DNA of 64,000 bases from Paenibacillus lignilyticus (lineage in GTDB: Bacteria; Bacillota; Bacilli; Paenibacillales; Paenibacillaceae), in the NCBI RefSeq assembly GCF_017942085.1, contig NZ_JAGKSP010000010.1, forward strand, positions 62,001 through 126,000, written 5' to 3'. The notes under the pieces are model-generated. The model ran no database searches, had not been told where the DNA came from, and saw nothing but the letters and a program-made list of their open reading frames with translations. Within the stretch, counting starts at the first letter, position 1. Each line of letters begins with the position of its first letter. The translations under genes were made by a program, and so were the position numbers. Shown here piece by piece: positions 34,898 through 42,393 of this stretch.

Positions 34898-35680
34898 TTG
34901 AATCATTTGGTGGCAGCAGGTGTTAGTTATCCGATTGATGCAATTTTATTTGATAAAGACGGAACATTGATCGATTTCATCTTCACTTGGGGAAAATGGA
35001 GCGAGCATATGCTGGAAGCGTTCGCTAACCAGCTCGAGGCAAAGCATTTGCCGCCGATGCAGCTGGATATCGCTACTCTGTGGGGGACTCGCCATGCTCC
35101 GAACGGGGTAATCATCGACTACGATCGCAATGGTCCCCTTGCCATGGGCACGATTGAGGATCTGGTTGCCGTGCTCGCCTGGCAAGGTTATCTTGCCGGT
35201 ATGTCATGGGCCGAGGCGAAGCTTGCAGTGGAGCAGTGCCGCCAGTTTGCGGATAAGCAGCTTAACGCGGCGCGAGCGGCCAAAGCGCTTCCCGGCATCA
35301 TTCCATTCCTGGAGCAATGCCGCGAGAATGGGCTTACGCTCGCTGTCGTAACCGCAGATGAGACGGACGCTGCCGTCAAGCAATTGGAGTGGCTGGGGCT
35401 CACGTCTTATTTTGCAGTGTGTATCGGCACGGATCAGATAGAGCGGGGCAAGCCGTTCCCGGATATGGTGGAGCTGGCCTGTTCGAGGCTGTCGCTCTCT
35501 CCTTCGCGGGTGGCTGTCATTGGGGATACCAATGGCGATATGAAGATGGCCAAATTCGCGGGAGCGGCAGTTGCCATCGGCATTGCGGCTGACGCCGGCG
35601 TTGAATCCTTGGCGAAATTGCCCGATGCGGATGCGATCATCGTGTCTATGTCTGAATTAGAACTGCGTAAACAGCTATGA
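34898..35680 (+). CDS. HAD-family hydrolase (phosphatase)
   Basis: 260 residues from the TTG at 34898, set by GAGGGGAGAGG and the promoter position. HAD motif I is ILFDKDGTLIDF (nucleophile and acid/base Asp, about residue 18), motif II is VVTADE, motif III Lys is in RGKPFPDM, and motif IV is VIGDTNGDMKMA. The cap is helical, as in phosphoglycolate phosphatase-like enzymes. Substrate unknown. The 3' end overlaps the upstream part of the SMR gene region, and the two are cotranscribed. Confidence 0.88.
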   Translation: MNHLVAAGVSYPIDAILFDKDGTLIDFIFTWGKWSEHMLEAFANQLEAKHLPPMQLDIATLWGTRHAPNGVIIDYDRNGPLAMGTIEDLVAVLAWQGYLAGMSWAEAKLAVEQCRQFADKQLNAARAAKALPGIIPFLEQCRENGLTLAVVTADETDAAVKQLEWLGLTSYFAVCIGTDQIERGKPFPDMVELACSRLSLSPSRVAVIGDTNGDMKMAKFAGAAVAIGIAADAGVESLAKLPDADAIIVSMSELELRKQL

Positions 35681-35697
35681 TGAAAGGTGAGAGCACC

Positions 35698-36021
35698 GTG
35701 GGCTGGATCCTATTAGCGATTGCGATCGCCTTCGAGCTGACCGGTACGATTTCGATGAAATTGTCCGCAAGCTTCACGAAGCTGATTCCTTCCATCGTTA
35801 TGTTCGTCTGTTATGCAGCGAGCTTTACGTTAATTAATTACGCGCTTGGTTATTTGCAGGTTAGCGTTGTATATGCGGTTTGGTCGGGCGTCGGAATCGT
35901 GCTGATTACGATTGCCGGGTATTTTATTTTCAACGAGAAATTGCCGCCGATCTCCTTCTTATGGATTGGTTTGATTCTTGTTGGCGTGATCGGCTTGCAG
36001 GTGAGCAGTAAGGGGCATTGA
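35698..36021 (+). CDS. Small multidrug resistance (SMR) transporter
   Basis: 107 residues from the GTG at 35698, with AAAGGTGAG upstream; this start gives the usual SMR beginning MGWILLAIAIAFELTG. Four membrane helices are present. The essential membrane Glu is Glu13, and the conserved YAVWSGVGIVLI is near residue 60. SMR proteins are proton-coupled dimeric exporters of quaternary cations, and some export guanidinium. Cotranscribed with the HAD gene and next to a GbsR-like regulator. Confidence 0.93.
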   Translation: MGWILLAIAIAFELTGTISMKLSASFTKLIPSIVMFVCYAASFTLINYALGYLQVSVVYAVWSGVGIVLITIAGYFIFNEKLPPISFLWIGLILVGVIGLQVSSKGH

Positions 36022-36052
36022 AACCGACTTAATAGGGGGAAGCTCGCATTCT

Positions 36053-36919
36053 ATGGAAACGAAACTAAACCAAGAGCGGTTGGAGCAGCCTTTGCTCTCC
36101 TTCCAAGTTATTACGGACACGCATATTAACAATGATCCGGCGCATGAGCATAATCGGAATTTGGAGCGCGCGCTTGCCGATATTGCGGCCAATGGTGGAG
36201 GCAGCTGCGGTATCATGCATGCGGGGGATTTGACCGATAACGGGTTTATCGAGGAGTATGAGGAGTTTTACCGGATTTGGAATGCGAACAAAGAGGCGCT
36301 CCCGAAGCTGTACGTGACGAGCGGCAATCATGATATTGGCGATGAATGGCGGCACCACATGGAGCTTTTCTTAGGCCAAACCGGGATGACCGGCATGTAT
36401 CATGACCATTGGATCGATGGCTATCACTTTATCTTCCTCGGAACGGAGGAGGGGATCGGTCTGTTCTGTACCTTATCGGAGACGCAGCTTGCTTGGCTGG
36501 ATCAGAAGCTTGGAGAAGAGGCTTCGCCTGATAAGCCGGTATTTGTATTCTTGCATCAGCCGCTGAAGGATACTGTGGCAGGCTCGCTGGAAGCGCAGCA
36601 CTGGTACGGCGTCACGCAGGACGCGGAGCTCAAGGCGGTGCTGGCCAAACATCGCCAAGCGATCATGTTCACCGGTCACACGCACTGGGAGCTGGATGCC
36701 CCGCATAATTTCTTCGACGGAGGCGGGCAGCTGCCGGCGATGTTTAATGCCGCTTCGACTGCGTACCTATGGACGGATGAGGATGAGCATAAGGACGGCA
36801 GTCAGGGGTATTATGTCGAGGTGTATGCCGACCGCGTACTCGTGATCGGAAGGGATTTCGAACGAGGCGAATGGGTGGAAGGCGCGCAATTTCAAGTGAA
36901 TTATCCGGCCTCATTTTAG
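36053..36919 (+). CDS. Calcineurin-like metallophosphoesterase
   Basis: 288 residues. Metal-binding motifs: FQVITDTHIN (Asp-x-His), IMHAGDLTDNG (Gly-Asp), VTSGNHDIG (Gly-Asn-His-Asp), VFLHQPL and FTGHTHWE (His pair near residue 205). The order and spacing are those of the cytosolic cAMP phosphodiesterase/Icc-like phosphoesterase group. No signal peptide. GGGGGAAG lies 12 bases before the ATG. The gene stops before a terminator. Substrate unknown. Confidence 0.9.
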   Translation: METKLNQERLEQPLLSFQVITDTHINNDPAHEHNRNLERALADIAANGGGSCGIMHAGDLTDNGFIEEYEEFYRIWNANKEALPKLYVTSGNHDIGDEWRHHMELFLGQTGMTGMYHDHWIDGYHFIFLGTEEGIGLFCTLSETQLAWLDQKLGEEASPDKPVFVFLHQPLKDTVAGSLEAQHWYGVTQDAELKAVLAKHRQAIMFTGHTHWELDAPHNFFDGGGQLPAMFNAASTAYLWTDEDEHKDGSQGYYVEVYADRVLVIGRDFERGEWVEGAQFQVNYPASF

Positions 36920-36926
36920 GTTGGAG

Positions 36927-36955
36927 TAGGGCACCCGAGCGGGTGTCCTATTTTA
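36927..36955 (+). terminator. Rho-independent terminator
   Basis: TAGGGCACCC / GGGTGTCCTA pair with one G-U across a 4-base loop, followed by TTTTA. It ends the metallophosphoesterase transcript. Confidence 0.82.
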
Positions 36956-37020
36956 TTGTTGTCTTTCCGTCTTCGCGGTTATATTATTTTACCAAGTTAA
37001 TTGGCGGGAGGACGCTGCGA

Positions 37021-37692
37021 ATGGCCTTGTATAAGCAACGCTTGCAGACCGAAATCAGGAAATCGATCTCGATAGGCTATCAGCTCTTTCTGCCCTCGGC
37101 CTATGACGAGCAAGAGGAGAAGGACTGGCCGCTGATCGTATTTCTTCATGGCATTAATCGTCGCGGCGACGACCTGAGCGCGCTCGACGGATATGGGCTG
37201 CCGGCGATTGCGGAGAGCCGCGGCATCTTCAAATTTGTCGTCGCGGCTCCGCAGTGCGGAGCGCATTCGTTCTGGCCGATCGAGCGTGATGGCGTGATGG
37301 CGATGATCGATCATCTCGTTGCGAACTGCCGGATCGACGAGCGGCGCATTTATTTAACCGGATTTAGCATGGGCGGCAACGGTGCATGGGATCTGGCGGC
37401 GCGTTATCCGGAGCGCTTCGCGGCGGTGGCTCCGCTCTCCGGCTGGTATCAGCCCGAGGCTGCGGCCTTGCTGAAGGACGTCCCGATCTGGGCCTTCCAC
37501 GGCGAAGACGACGATGTTGTGCCGGTTAGCGGTTCGCGCGATATGGTGCAGGCGCTCCAAGCGGTCGGCGGCAATATTGCCTTCACGGGCTACCCGGGGC
37601 TGAAGCATTCGATCATGAGCGAAACGTACCGGAATACGGAGCTGTACCGATGGTTTTTGCAGCATGAACGTAGGGAGAACCCAGCCGATTAA
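37021..37692 (+). CDS. Alpha/beta-hydrolase, esterase/PHB depolymerase-like
   Basis: 223 residues from the ATG at 37021, 9 bases after GGAGG. The oxyanion-side motif LIVFLHGINRRGDD is near residue 40, the nucleophile elbow GFSMGGNGAW near 118, the acid Asp in AFHGEDDDVVPV near 165, and the His in GLKHSIMSE near 200. Similar compact esterases release acyl or feruloyl groups. No signal peptide, so cytosolic. A short repeat of AGCCATTAATCGGCTGGG type at the end forms a weak hairpin. Confidence 0.85.
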   Translation: MALYKQRLQTEIRKSISIGYQLFLPSAYDEQEEKDWPLIVFLHGINRRGDDLSALDGYGLPAIAESRGIFKFVVAAPQCGAHSFWPIERDGVMAMIDHLVANCRIDERRIYLTGFSMGGNGAWDLAARYPERFAAVAPLSGWYQPEAAALLKDVPIWAFHGEDDDVVPVSGSRDMVQALQAVGGNIAFTGYPGLKHSIMSETYRNTELYRWFLQHERRENPAD

Positions 37693-37798
37693 TGGCTGGG
37701 TTTTGCTGTTTAATGTAAAAGGAATACATAGTATGAAAATTACTGACATGCTATATTTAGGTAGTTCTTATATATCCTAGAAAAGAGGAAGATGTGCT

Positions 37799-38224
37799 TT
37801 GAATAAGAAGCTAACCCAGGGTCTAATCGCCTTCTTGATTCTCACCCTCTTTACAGCTCAACCGCTGTTCGCAGCCGCTAAAACAACGAAGATTAAAGTG
37901 ACATTCGTTAGTGCATCTTTAGTCGAGAACAATCATGTGGGGAATGAATGGTGGTCAGGTGGCTCAGTTAACGGTAAGGAACTCGGGGAAGGTCAATCGA
38001 CAACGCTGAGCCTGAAGTCGACGGATACCGTTAAGTTAGTGGCCGAAGCGCAGGAACAGGATAAGTATCCGGATAATGGTGAAGCTGCTACTTCAATTAA
38101 GGTTTCTTCGATTACCAAAACGATCACGAAGACTCTGACGGTATCCATTGTTGAGAATCGCGGACGCTATTCCGGGAATACGGCAATATGGAAGTTTGTT
38201 TTCAAAGTCGAGAAAGTAAACTAA
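37799..38224 (+). CDS. Small secreted protein of unknown function
   Basis: 141 residues with a TTG start 8 bases after GAGGAAG. A signal peptide (LIAFLILTLFTAQPLFAAA) is cleaved after about residue 26. The mature part is rich in Thr, Ser and Val with alternating strand patterns (KIKVTFVSASLVE, TVKLVAEAQEQ, IWKFVFKVEKV), suggesting a beta-sandwich. No Cys. I do not recognise a family. Confidence 0.7.
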   Translation: MNKKLTQGLIAFLILTLFTAQPLFAAAKTTKIKVTFVSASLVENNHVGNEWWSGGSVNGKELGEGQSTTLSLKSTDTVKLVAEAQEQDKYPDNGEAATSIKVSSITKTITKTLTVSIVENRGRYSGNTAIWKFVFKVEKVN

Positions 38225-38238
38225 TATGAACATGGAAG

Positions 38239-38267
38239 AGAACCCGTCCGGCGGTCGGGTTCTTTTT
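38239..38267 (+). terminator. Rho-independent terminator
   Basis: GAACCCG / CGGGTTC stem with a 9-base loop and T5, 15 bases after the stop of the secreted-protein gene. Confidence 0.82.
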
Positions 38268-38290
38268 GCGTTCAGAGAAGGTGGTTGGTA

Positions 38291-38362
38291 TGCAACCTTC
38301 TGCGCAGGGTGACCGTATGGCCGAAATGCAACCTTCCATGCAGGGGGATCGTCTGTTGAGAT
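38291..38362. repeat. 36-bp direct duplication upstream of a small membrane-protein gene
   Basis: ATGCAACCTTC...GCAGGG.GA.CGT occurs at 38291 and again at 38327, 36 bases apart. The word GAAATGCAACCTTCC resembles GAAATGCAACATTTC of the array at 57105-57300. Confidence 0.55.
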
Positions 38363-38377
38363 GAAGGGGGAGCTCGA

Positions 38378-38869
38378 TTGAATAGAACTAGGGCCAGTAT
38401 GATTTTGATTGCGCTGATTGCGCTGGGGTGTGCATTCTATGAAGGATTCCTTCTGGGCTCGAAACAGAACAAGGCAGCGGAGGTTATAGTCCAAGAAGCG
38501 ATCGCTTCAAGATGGATCAAAGGGGATAAACCTCCATTGCCGAAGATTGTGATCGATGGGGAAGCGATACCTGTAAAATTGAGCGCCTACTCGTGGTGCG
38601 GCTCATCCGCCGGGGATTCAGCGACCTGCACAAGCGCGGATGCCTCCATTCCGGAAGTGGAACCCGTCTTCGTCAAAAGCGGTGCATTAATCGAGCAAGT
38701 CCCGCCGCAGGGGATTAAAGAGTTCACGCTGACGAATACAAACAAGGATTATAACGGCGACTCATACTACGTACCCACCGCGAAAGGGGTATACCTGTAT
38801 CACATCCACTGCGAATGGTTCCTGGACCAAGGGCAGGCAGAGTATTATTTCGCCGTTGAAGTGATATAG
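38378..38869 (+). CDS. Small membrane-anchored protein of unknown function
   Basis: 163 residues with a TTG start 6 bases after AAGGGGGAG. One N-terminal hydrophobic segment (ASMILIALIALGCAFYEGFL) anchors it outside the membrane. The extracellular part contains WCGSSAGDSATC, a possible disulfide pair, and HIHCEWF near the end. The composition suggests a small beta-domain. I do not recognise a family. Confidence 0.65.
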   Translation: MNRTRASMILIALIALGCAFYEGFLLGSKQNKAAEVIVQEAIASRWIKGDKPPLPKIVIDGEAIPVKLSAYSWCGSSAGDSATCTSADASIPEVEPVFVKSGALIEQVPPQGIKEFTLTNTNKDYNGDSYYVPTAKGVYLYHIHCEWFLDQGQAEYYFAVEVI

Positions 38870-38876
38870 AGCGAAG

Positions 38877-38903
38877 AAGGCGACCCGGATGGGTCGCCTT
38901 TGT
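38877..38903 (+). terminator. Rho-independent terminator
   Basis: AAGGCGACCC / GGGTCGCCTT form a 10-bp perfect stem with a 4-base loop, followed by TGTTGTTT. Confidence 0.82.
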
Positions 38904-39015
38904 TGTTTGCAGCGTATAGCTTGGGAAGGGGAAGGTAGCACACTGAGCAATATTAGTCTGTATTTAGCCGATCGACGAAGCAATTTCTACTCTACATCAG
39001 CAGCAACTTCACTCT

Positions 39016-39203
39016 AACTAGCCATTCGACGATGCCATAGCAACAGTACATCAGCAGCATTTCACTCTAACGAATCCTAGAGGGCTTATTTGGGGGATTA
39101 CTGCCCAATATCGCTCCAATTTCCCCAAATAAGGCTCCTACGATTCGTTAGAATCATTTAGGCGCTAATTTACCGTAAATAAGGCTTCTACGATTCGTTA
39201 GAT
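39016..39203. repeat. Intergenic inverted element, copy B
   Basis: The CTAAC box at 39016 is degenerate (CTAACTAGCC) and recurs as CTAACGAATCC at 39067 (51 apart). The inverted boxes GATTCGTTAG lie at 39142 and 39192 (50 apart), each preceded by AAATAAGGCT. Upstream, CATCAGCAGC and CGACGA words also repeat. It fills the 485-base gap between convergent genes; only the flanking terminators were otherwise recognised there. Confidence 0.8.
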
Positions 39204-39290
39204 TTTTTGAAACGCGAAATTCACCGAGGGGGTAGTCCGGTATGGTATGAAGGCATCGCACATCGCCGCGGACACATTCGCGCAAACGAC

Positions 39291-39339
39291 AAAAAAGCTT
39301 TCTCAAAAGCCGCCTCCTGCGGCAATTTTGAGAAAGCTT
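39291..39339 (-). terminator. Terminator of the SWIM/SNF2 operon
   Basis: On the minus strand AAGCTTTCTCAAAA pairs with TTTTGAGAAAGCTT around an inner GCCGC/GCGGC hairpin, followed by T6. It is 16 bases after the SNF2 gene stop. Confidence 0.9.
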
Positions 39340-39354
39340 ATTATCGCGAACCGG

Positions 39355-42300
39355 CTACCCGACCATCCAATCGCGACGCAGGGTGAACAGGTCCTTCAGG
39401 GCATCGGTAGACAGCTCGGTGATCCAGCCCTCGGAGCTGGTGATGACGTTGTCGCTCAGCTGCTGCTTGCTCTCCAGCATTTCGTCGATGCGTTCCTCCA
39501 GCGTGCCGAGCGAGATGAACTTATGCACCTGCACATCGCGCGTCTGGCCCATCCGGTAAGCCCGGTCGGTGGCCTGGTTCTCCACGGCGGGATTCCACCA
39601 CCTGTCAAAATGGAACACATGGTTCGCCGCCGTCAAATTCAGCCCGACACCTCCTGCTTTGATGGACAGCACGAACACATTCGGCTGTTCCGCAGCCGGG
39701 AGCGACTGCGACTGGAACTGCTCGATCATCCGGTCGCGGCCCGTCTTGGACGTTCCGCCGTGCAGATAGAGCACCGGCTCCTGCAACTCCTGCCCCAGCA
39801 CCTGCTGCAGCATTTGCCCCATTCCAATATACTGCGTGAAAATCAAACAGCGTTCGCCTTCCTCGCGCAGCTCCCTCACCATCGCCAGCAACCGCTCCAG
39901 CTTAGCCGAGCGGCCGATTAACGGCTCCGTTGCCAGCAATCCATCTTCATCCGGCTCCGGAATCGGCTCCTTCGTGAGCAGCATCGGATGATCACACAGC
40001 TGCTTGAGCTGGGTAAGCGCGGCAAGTATGGCACCTTTGCGCTCGATGCCCTCCAGCGACTGCATCTTCTCCATCAGCTGATTAACGGTTTGATCATAGA
40101 GCGCGCCTTGCTCCGCGGTGAGATTGATGTAGGTTTTCATCTCATTCTTGTCCGGGAGATCGAGCTGAATCGCAGGATCCTTCTTCTTCCGGCGAAGCAT
40201 GAACGGCTTGACCAGCTTCTGCAAATCCTGCGTGCGTTCCTCATCGCGCGCCTTCTCAATGGCTTGGCTGAACTGTTCATTGAAGGCGCGCGAGCTGCCG
40301 AGATAACCCGGATTGATAAAATCATAGATCGACCATAGCTCGGACAGGCGATTCTCAATGGGAGTACCGGTCAGCGCAATGCGGTGCCGGGCAGGGAAGC
40401 TGCGGACGGCCACGGATTGTTTGGTTCCGGCGTTCTTAATGTTCTGCGCCTCGTCCAGGCAGATGGCGGACCAGTGCAACCCGCTGATCGTGTCTTGATC
40501 CAGCGCCGCAGTCGCAAACGAGGTGAGCACAAGATCCGCTTCCTTCGCCTCCGCGAGGAAAGCTTCACCGCTCTGCCGCCTGCTTCCGTAATGAAGCATG
40601 ATGCGCAGCGAGGGAGCGAAACGCTTGAGCTCCTTCTGCCAGTTGCCGAGCACGGAGGTCGGACAAATAAGCAGGGACGGCATCGGCAACGTTTCGCTAC
40701 CCTTACCGTCACCGCTAAGTTCAGCCAGCTCCTTCACATGCAGAAGGTAGGTGATGAACTGAACGGTTTTGCCAAGTCCCATATCGTCTGCGAGGCAAGC
40801 CCCGAGTCCGAAGCGGCGCAGGAAGGCAAGCCAGGCAAAACCATCCCGCTGATAGCTGCGCAGCTCCGCCTGCAAATCAGCAGGCACCGGGACTGAAGGC
40901 CATTCCGTCTGCTGCGTGAGCTGCGCCATGAGCTTGGTCAGATGCTCATTGAGCTCTACCTCAAGCTGAATACGGCCTGGATTATCTGCCTCGCCGTCGG
41001 CACCGCCATTGCCATCCGCTGAACCACCATCCGAGCGACTCTCCGCGCCGTTCCCAAGCAAATGCAGCTGCATAATATCTTGGAAAGACAATCCGCTGCT
41101 GCGATCCACACTTGCCATCGCCTTGCGAATTTGTGCGAGCAGCACGGGGTCCAGCGGGACCCAGCGGCCCCGGAAGCGGACGAGACGTTCGCCGCGGGCA
41201 ACCAGCTCCGCGAATTCTTCCTCGGTCAGATCGGTATCCCCGATCGCAATCCGCCAGTCGAAATCAACGAGCGAATCAAGCCCGAACAGCGAACCGCCGC
41301 CGCTGGTTCGATCGCCGCCGGCGCCGGGGCGAACCTTCGCCCGCAGTCGCGGCTTCTTGCGGCTGGCTGCTTCCCACCAGGCGGGAAGCAGCACTTGCCA
41401 GCCCGCCGCGAGAAGCCGCTGGCTGCCCTCGGTCAAGAACTGCCATGCGGCATCATCGGTCAGCGGGCAGTTTAAGACATCGTCATCGCCGCCGGCAAGC
41501 CGCTCCGCAGGCAAGCTTGCCTGCAGATGCGTCAGCCAAGCGGACGAACGCTCGCGCACATGCGGCGACCACGATGTCGGCCACGACCCCAGTGCCGAGC
41601 CGTCCCTTGTCAGCCGCAGCGGGACAAGAAGCGAAGGCTCGCGTTTATCTTGCAGCACGAGCGCAAGCTGCCAGTCTTCTTCGCCTTCTTCGGGCTCAAG
41701 CAGCTGCAGCAAGGGCCGGAACGGCGATGTATCGGCCTTCCAGCCGGCCGCGACCAGCCAGGCTTGCGCATCCATGCCGGCGACGGCCGATGCACGATCC
41801 TTCGCGAAGAGCATCGGGAAGTCGCGGCGCAGATCGGCCGCGGTTTCTTCCGTTCCATAATAACGCGCGAAGACGGCCGCCGAGAACGCGGCGCGCAAGC
41901 CGGCGAAGAAAGCATCATCCTCGCTTTCTCCACCCGCACCTTGATCGGCTTCGGCCAGCAGTCCATGCTGCCGAAGCAATCCAACCGCCTCGGCATCCAG
42001 CTGCGCCTCGTCCCAGATCCACTGCAGCTTGCCGCTCCGATAAGCGTCGAAGCTCGGCACGAATTTTCGCTCCGTCAAACACGCAGCGAGAATAGGGGCC
42101 AGCGCTACCAGCGTTGCCGCGTCATTCTCCCAAGTCCACTCCATGTGCTCCAGCAGCCGGCGTTCGCCGAAGAAAGGAATGACATGCTCCGAAGGGAGCA
42201 CGACAAGCTCCATGTCCCGGACCTTCTCGATTTCCAGCTCCGTTCCGTAGAAGGAGGGTTCGTGCCACGCGAATAACCGATGCTTCACATAGACGCCGGT

Positions 42301-42393
42301 CACAAGGAAGCTGGGTACCGTACCGTGAATGAGCGCATCGCCATGCGAAGTCAAGCTGACTTGAATTGAAAGGGTCTCCGTGTATGCGCTCAT
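39355..42393 (-). CDS. SNF2-family (Swi2/Snf2) DNA-dependent ATPase
   Basis: 1012 residues. The N-terminal half (about 1-480) is the variable SNF2-associated region of bacterial homologues. The motor begins at LRSYQRDGFAWLAFL near 510, with Walker A CLADDMGLGKTVQ near 535, LLICPTSVLGNWQKE, the DEAQ box CLDEAQNIKN near 650, and LTGTPIENRLSELWS. The second lobe has LIFTQYIGMG and the arginine-finger motif ATDRAYRMGQTRDV near 955. It remodels or translocates along DNA. ATG start behind GGGAGG; coupled to the SWIM gene by a 4-base ATGA overlap. The cellular role of bacterial SWIM/SNF2 pairs is not settled. Confidence 0.94.
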   Translation of the reverse strand: MSAYTETLSIQVSLTSHGDALIHGTVPSFLVTGVYVKHRLFAWHEPSFYGTELEIEKVRDMELVVLPSEHVIPFFGERRLLEHMEWTWENDAATLVALAPILAACLTERKFVPSFDAYRSGKLQWIWDEAQLDAEAVGLLRQHGLLAEADQGAGGESEDDAFFAGLRAAFSAAVFARYYGTEETAADLRRDFPMLFAKDRASAVAGMDAQAWLVAAGWKADTSPFRPLLQLLEPEEGEEDWQLALVLQDKREPSLLVPLRLTRDGSALGSWPTSWSPHVRERSSAWLTHLQASLPAERLAGGDDDVLNCPLTDDAAWQFLTEGSQRLLAAGWQVLLPAWWEAASRKKPRLRAKVRPGAGGDRTSGGGSLFGLDSLVDFDWRIAIGDTDLTEEEFAELVARGERLVRFRGRWVPLDPVLLAQIRKAMASVDRSSGLSFQDIMQLHLLGNGAESRSDGGSADGNGGADGEADNPGRIQLEVELNEHLTKLMAQLTQQTEWPSVPVPADLQAELRSYQRDGFAWLAFLRRFGLGACLADDMGLGKTVQFITYLLHVKELAELSGDGKGSETLPMPSLLICPTSVLGNWQKELKRFAPSLRIMLHYGSRRQSGEAFLAEAKEADLVLTSFATAALDQDTISGLHWSAICLDEAQNIKNAGTKQSVAVRSFPARHRIALTGTPIENRLSELWSIYDFINPGYLGSSRAFNEQFSQAIEKARDEERTQDLQKLVKPFMLRRKKKDPAIQLDLPDKNEMKTYINLTAEQGALYDQTVNQLMEKMQSLEGIERKGAILAALTQLKQLCDHPMLLTKEPIPEPDEDGLLATEPLIGRSAKLERLLAMVRELREEGERCLIFTQYIGMGQMLQQVLGQELQEPVLYLHGGTSKTGRDRMIEQFQSQSLPAAEQPNVFVLSIKAGGVGLNLTAANHVFHFDRWWNPAVENQATDRAYRMGQTRDVQVHKFISLGTLEERIDEMLESKQQLSDNVITSSEGWITELSTDALKDLFTLRRDWMVG

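Noticed and set aside
41112..42095. 327-residue plus-strand frame inside the SNF2 gene
   Set aside because: Arg/Ala/Pro-rich translation of the opposite strand of a GC-rich part of the ATPase gene; no start signal.
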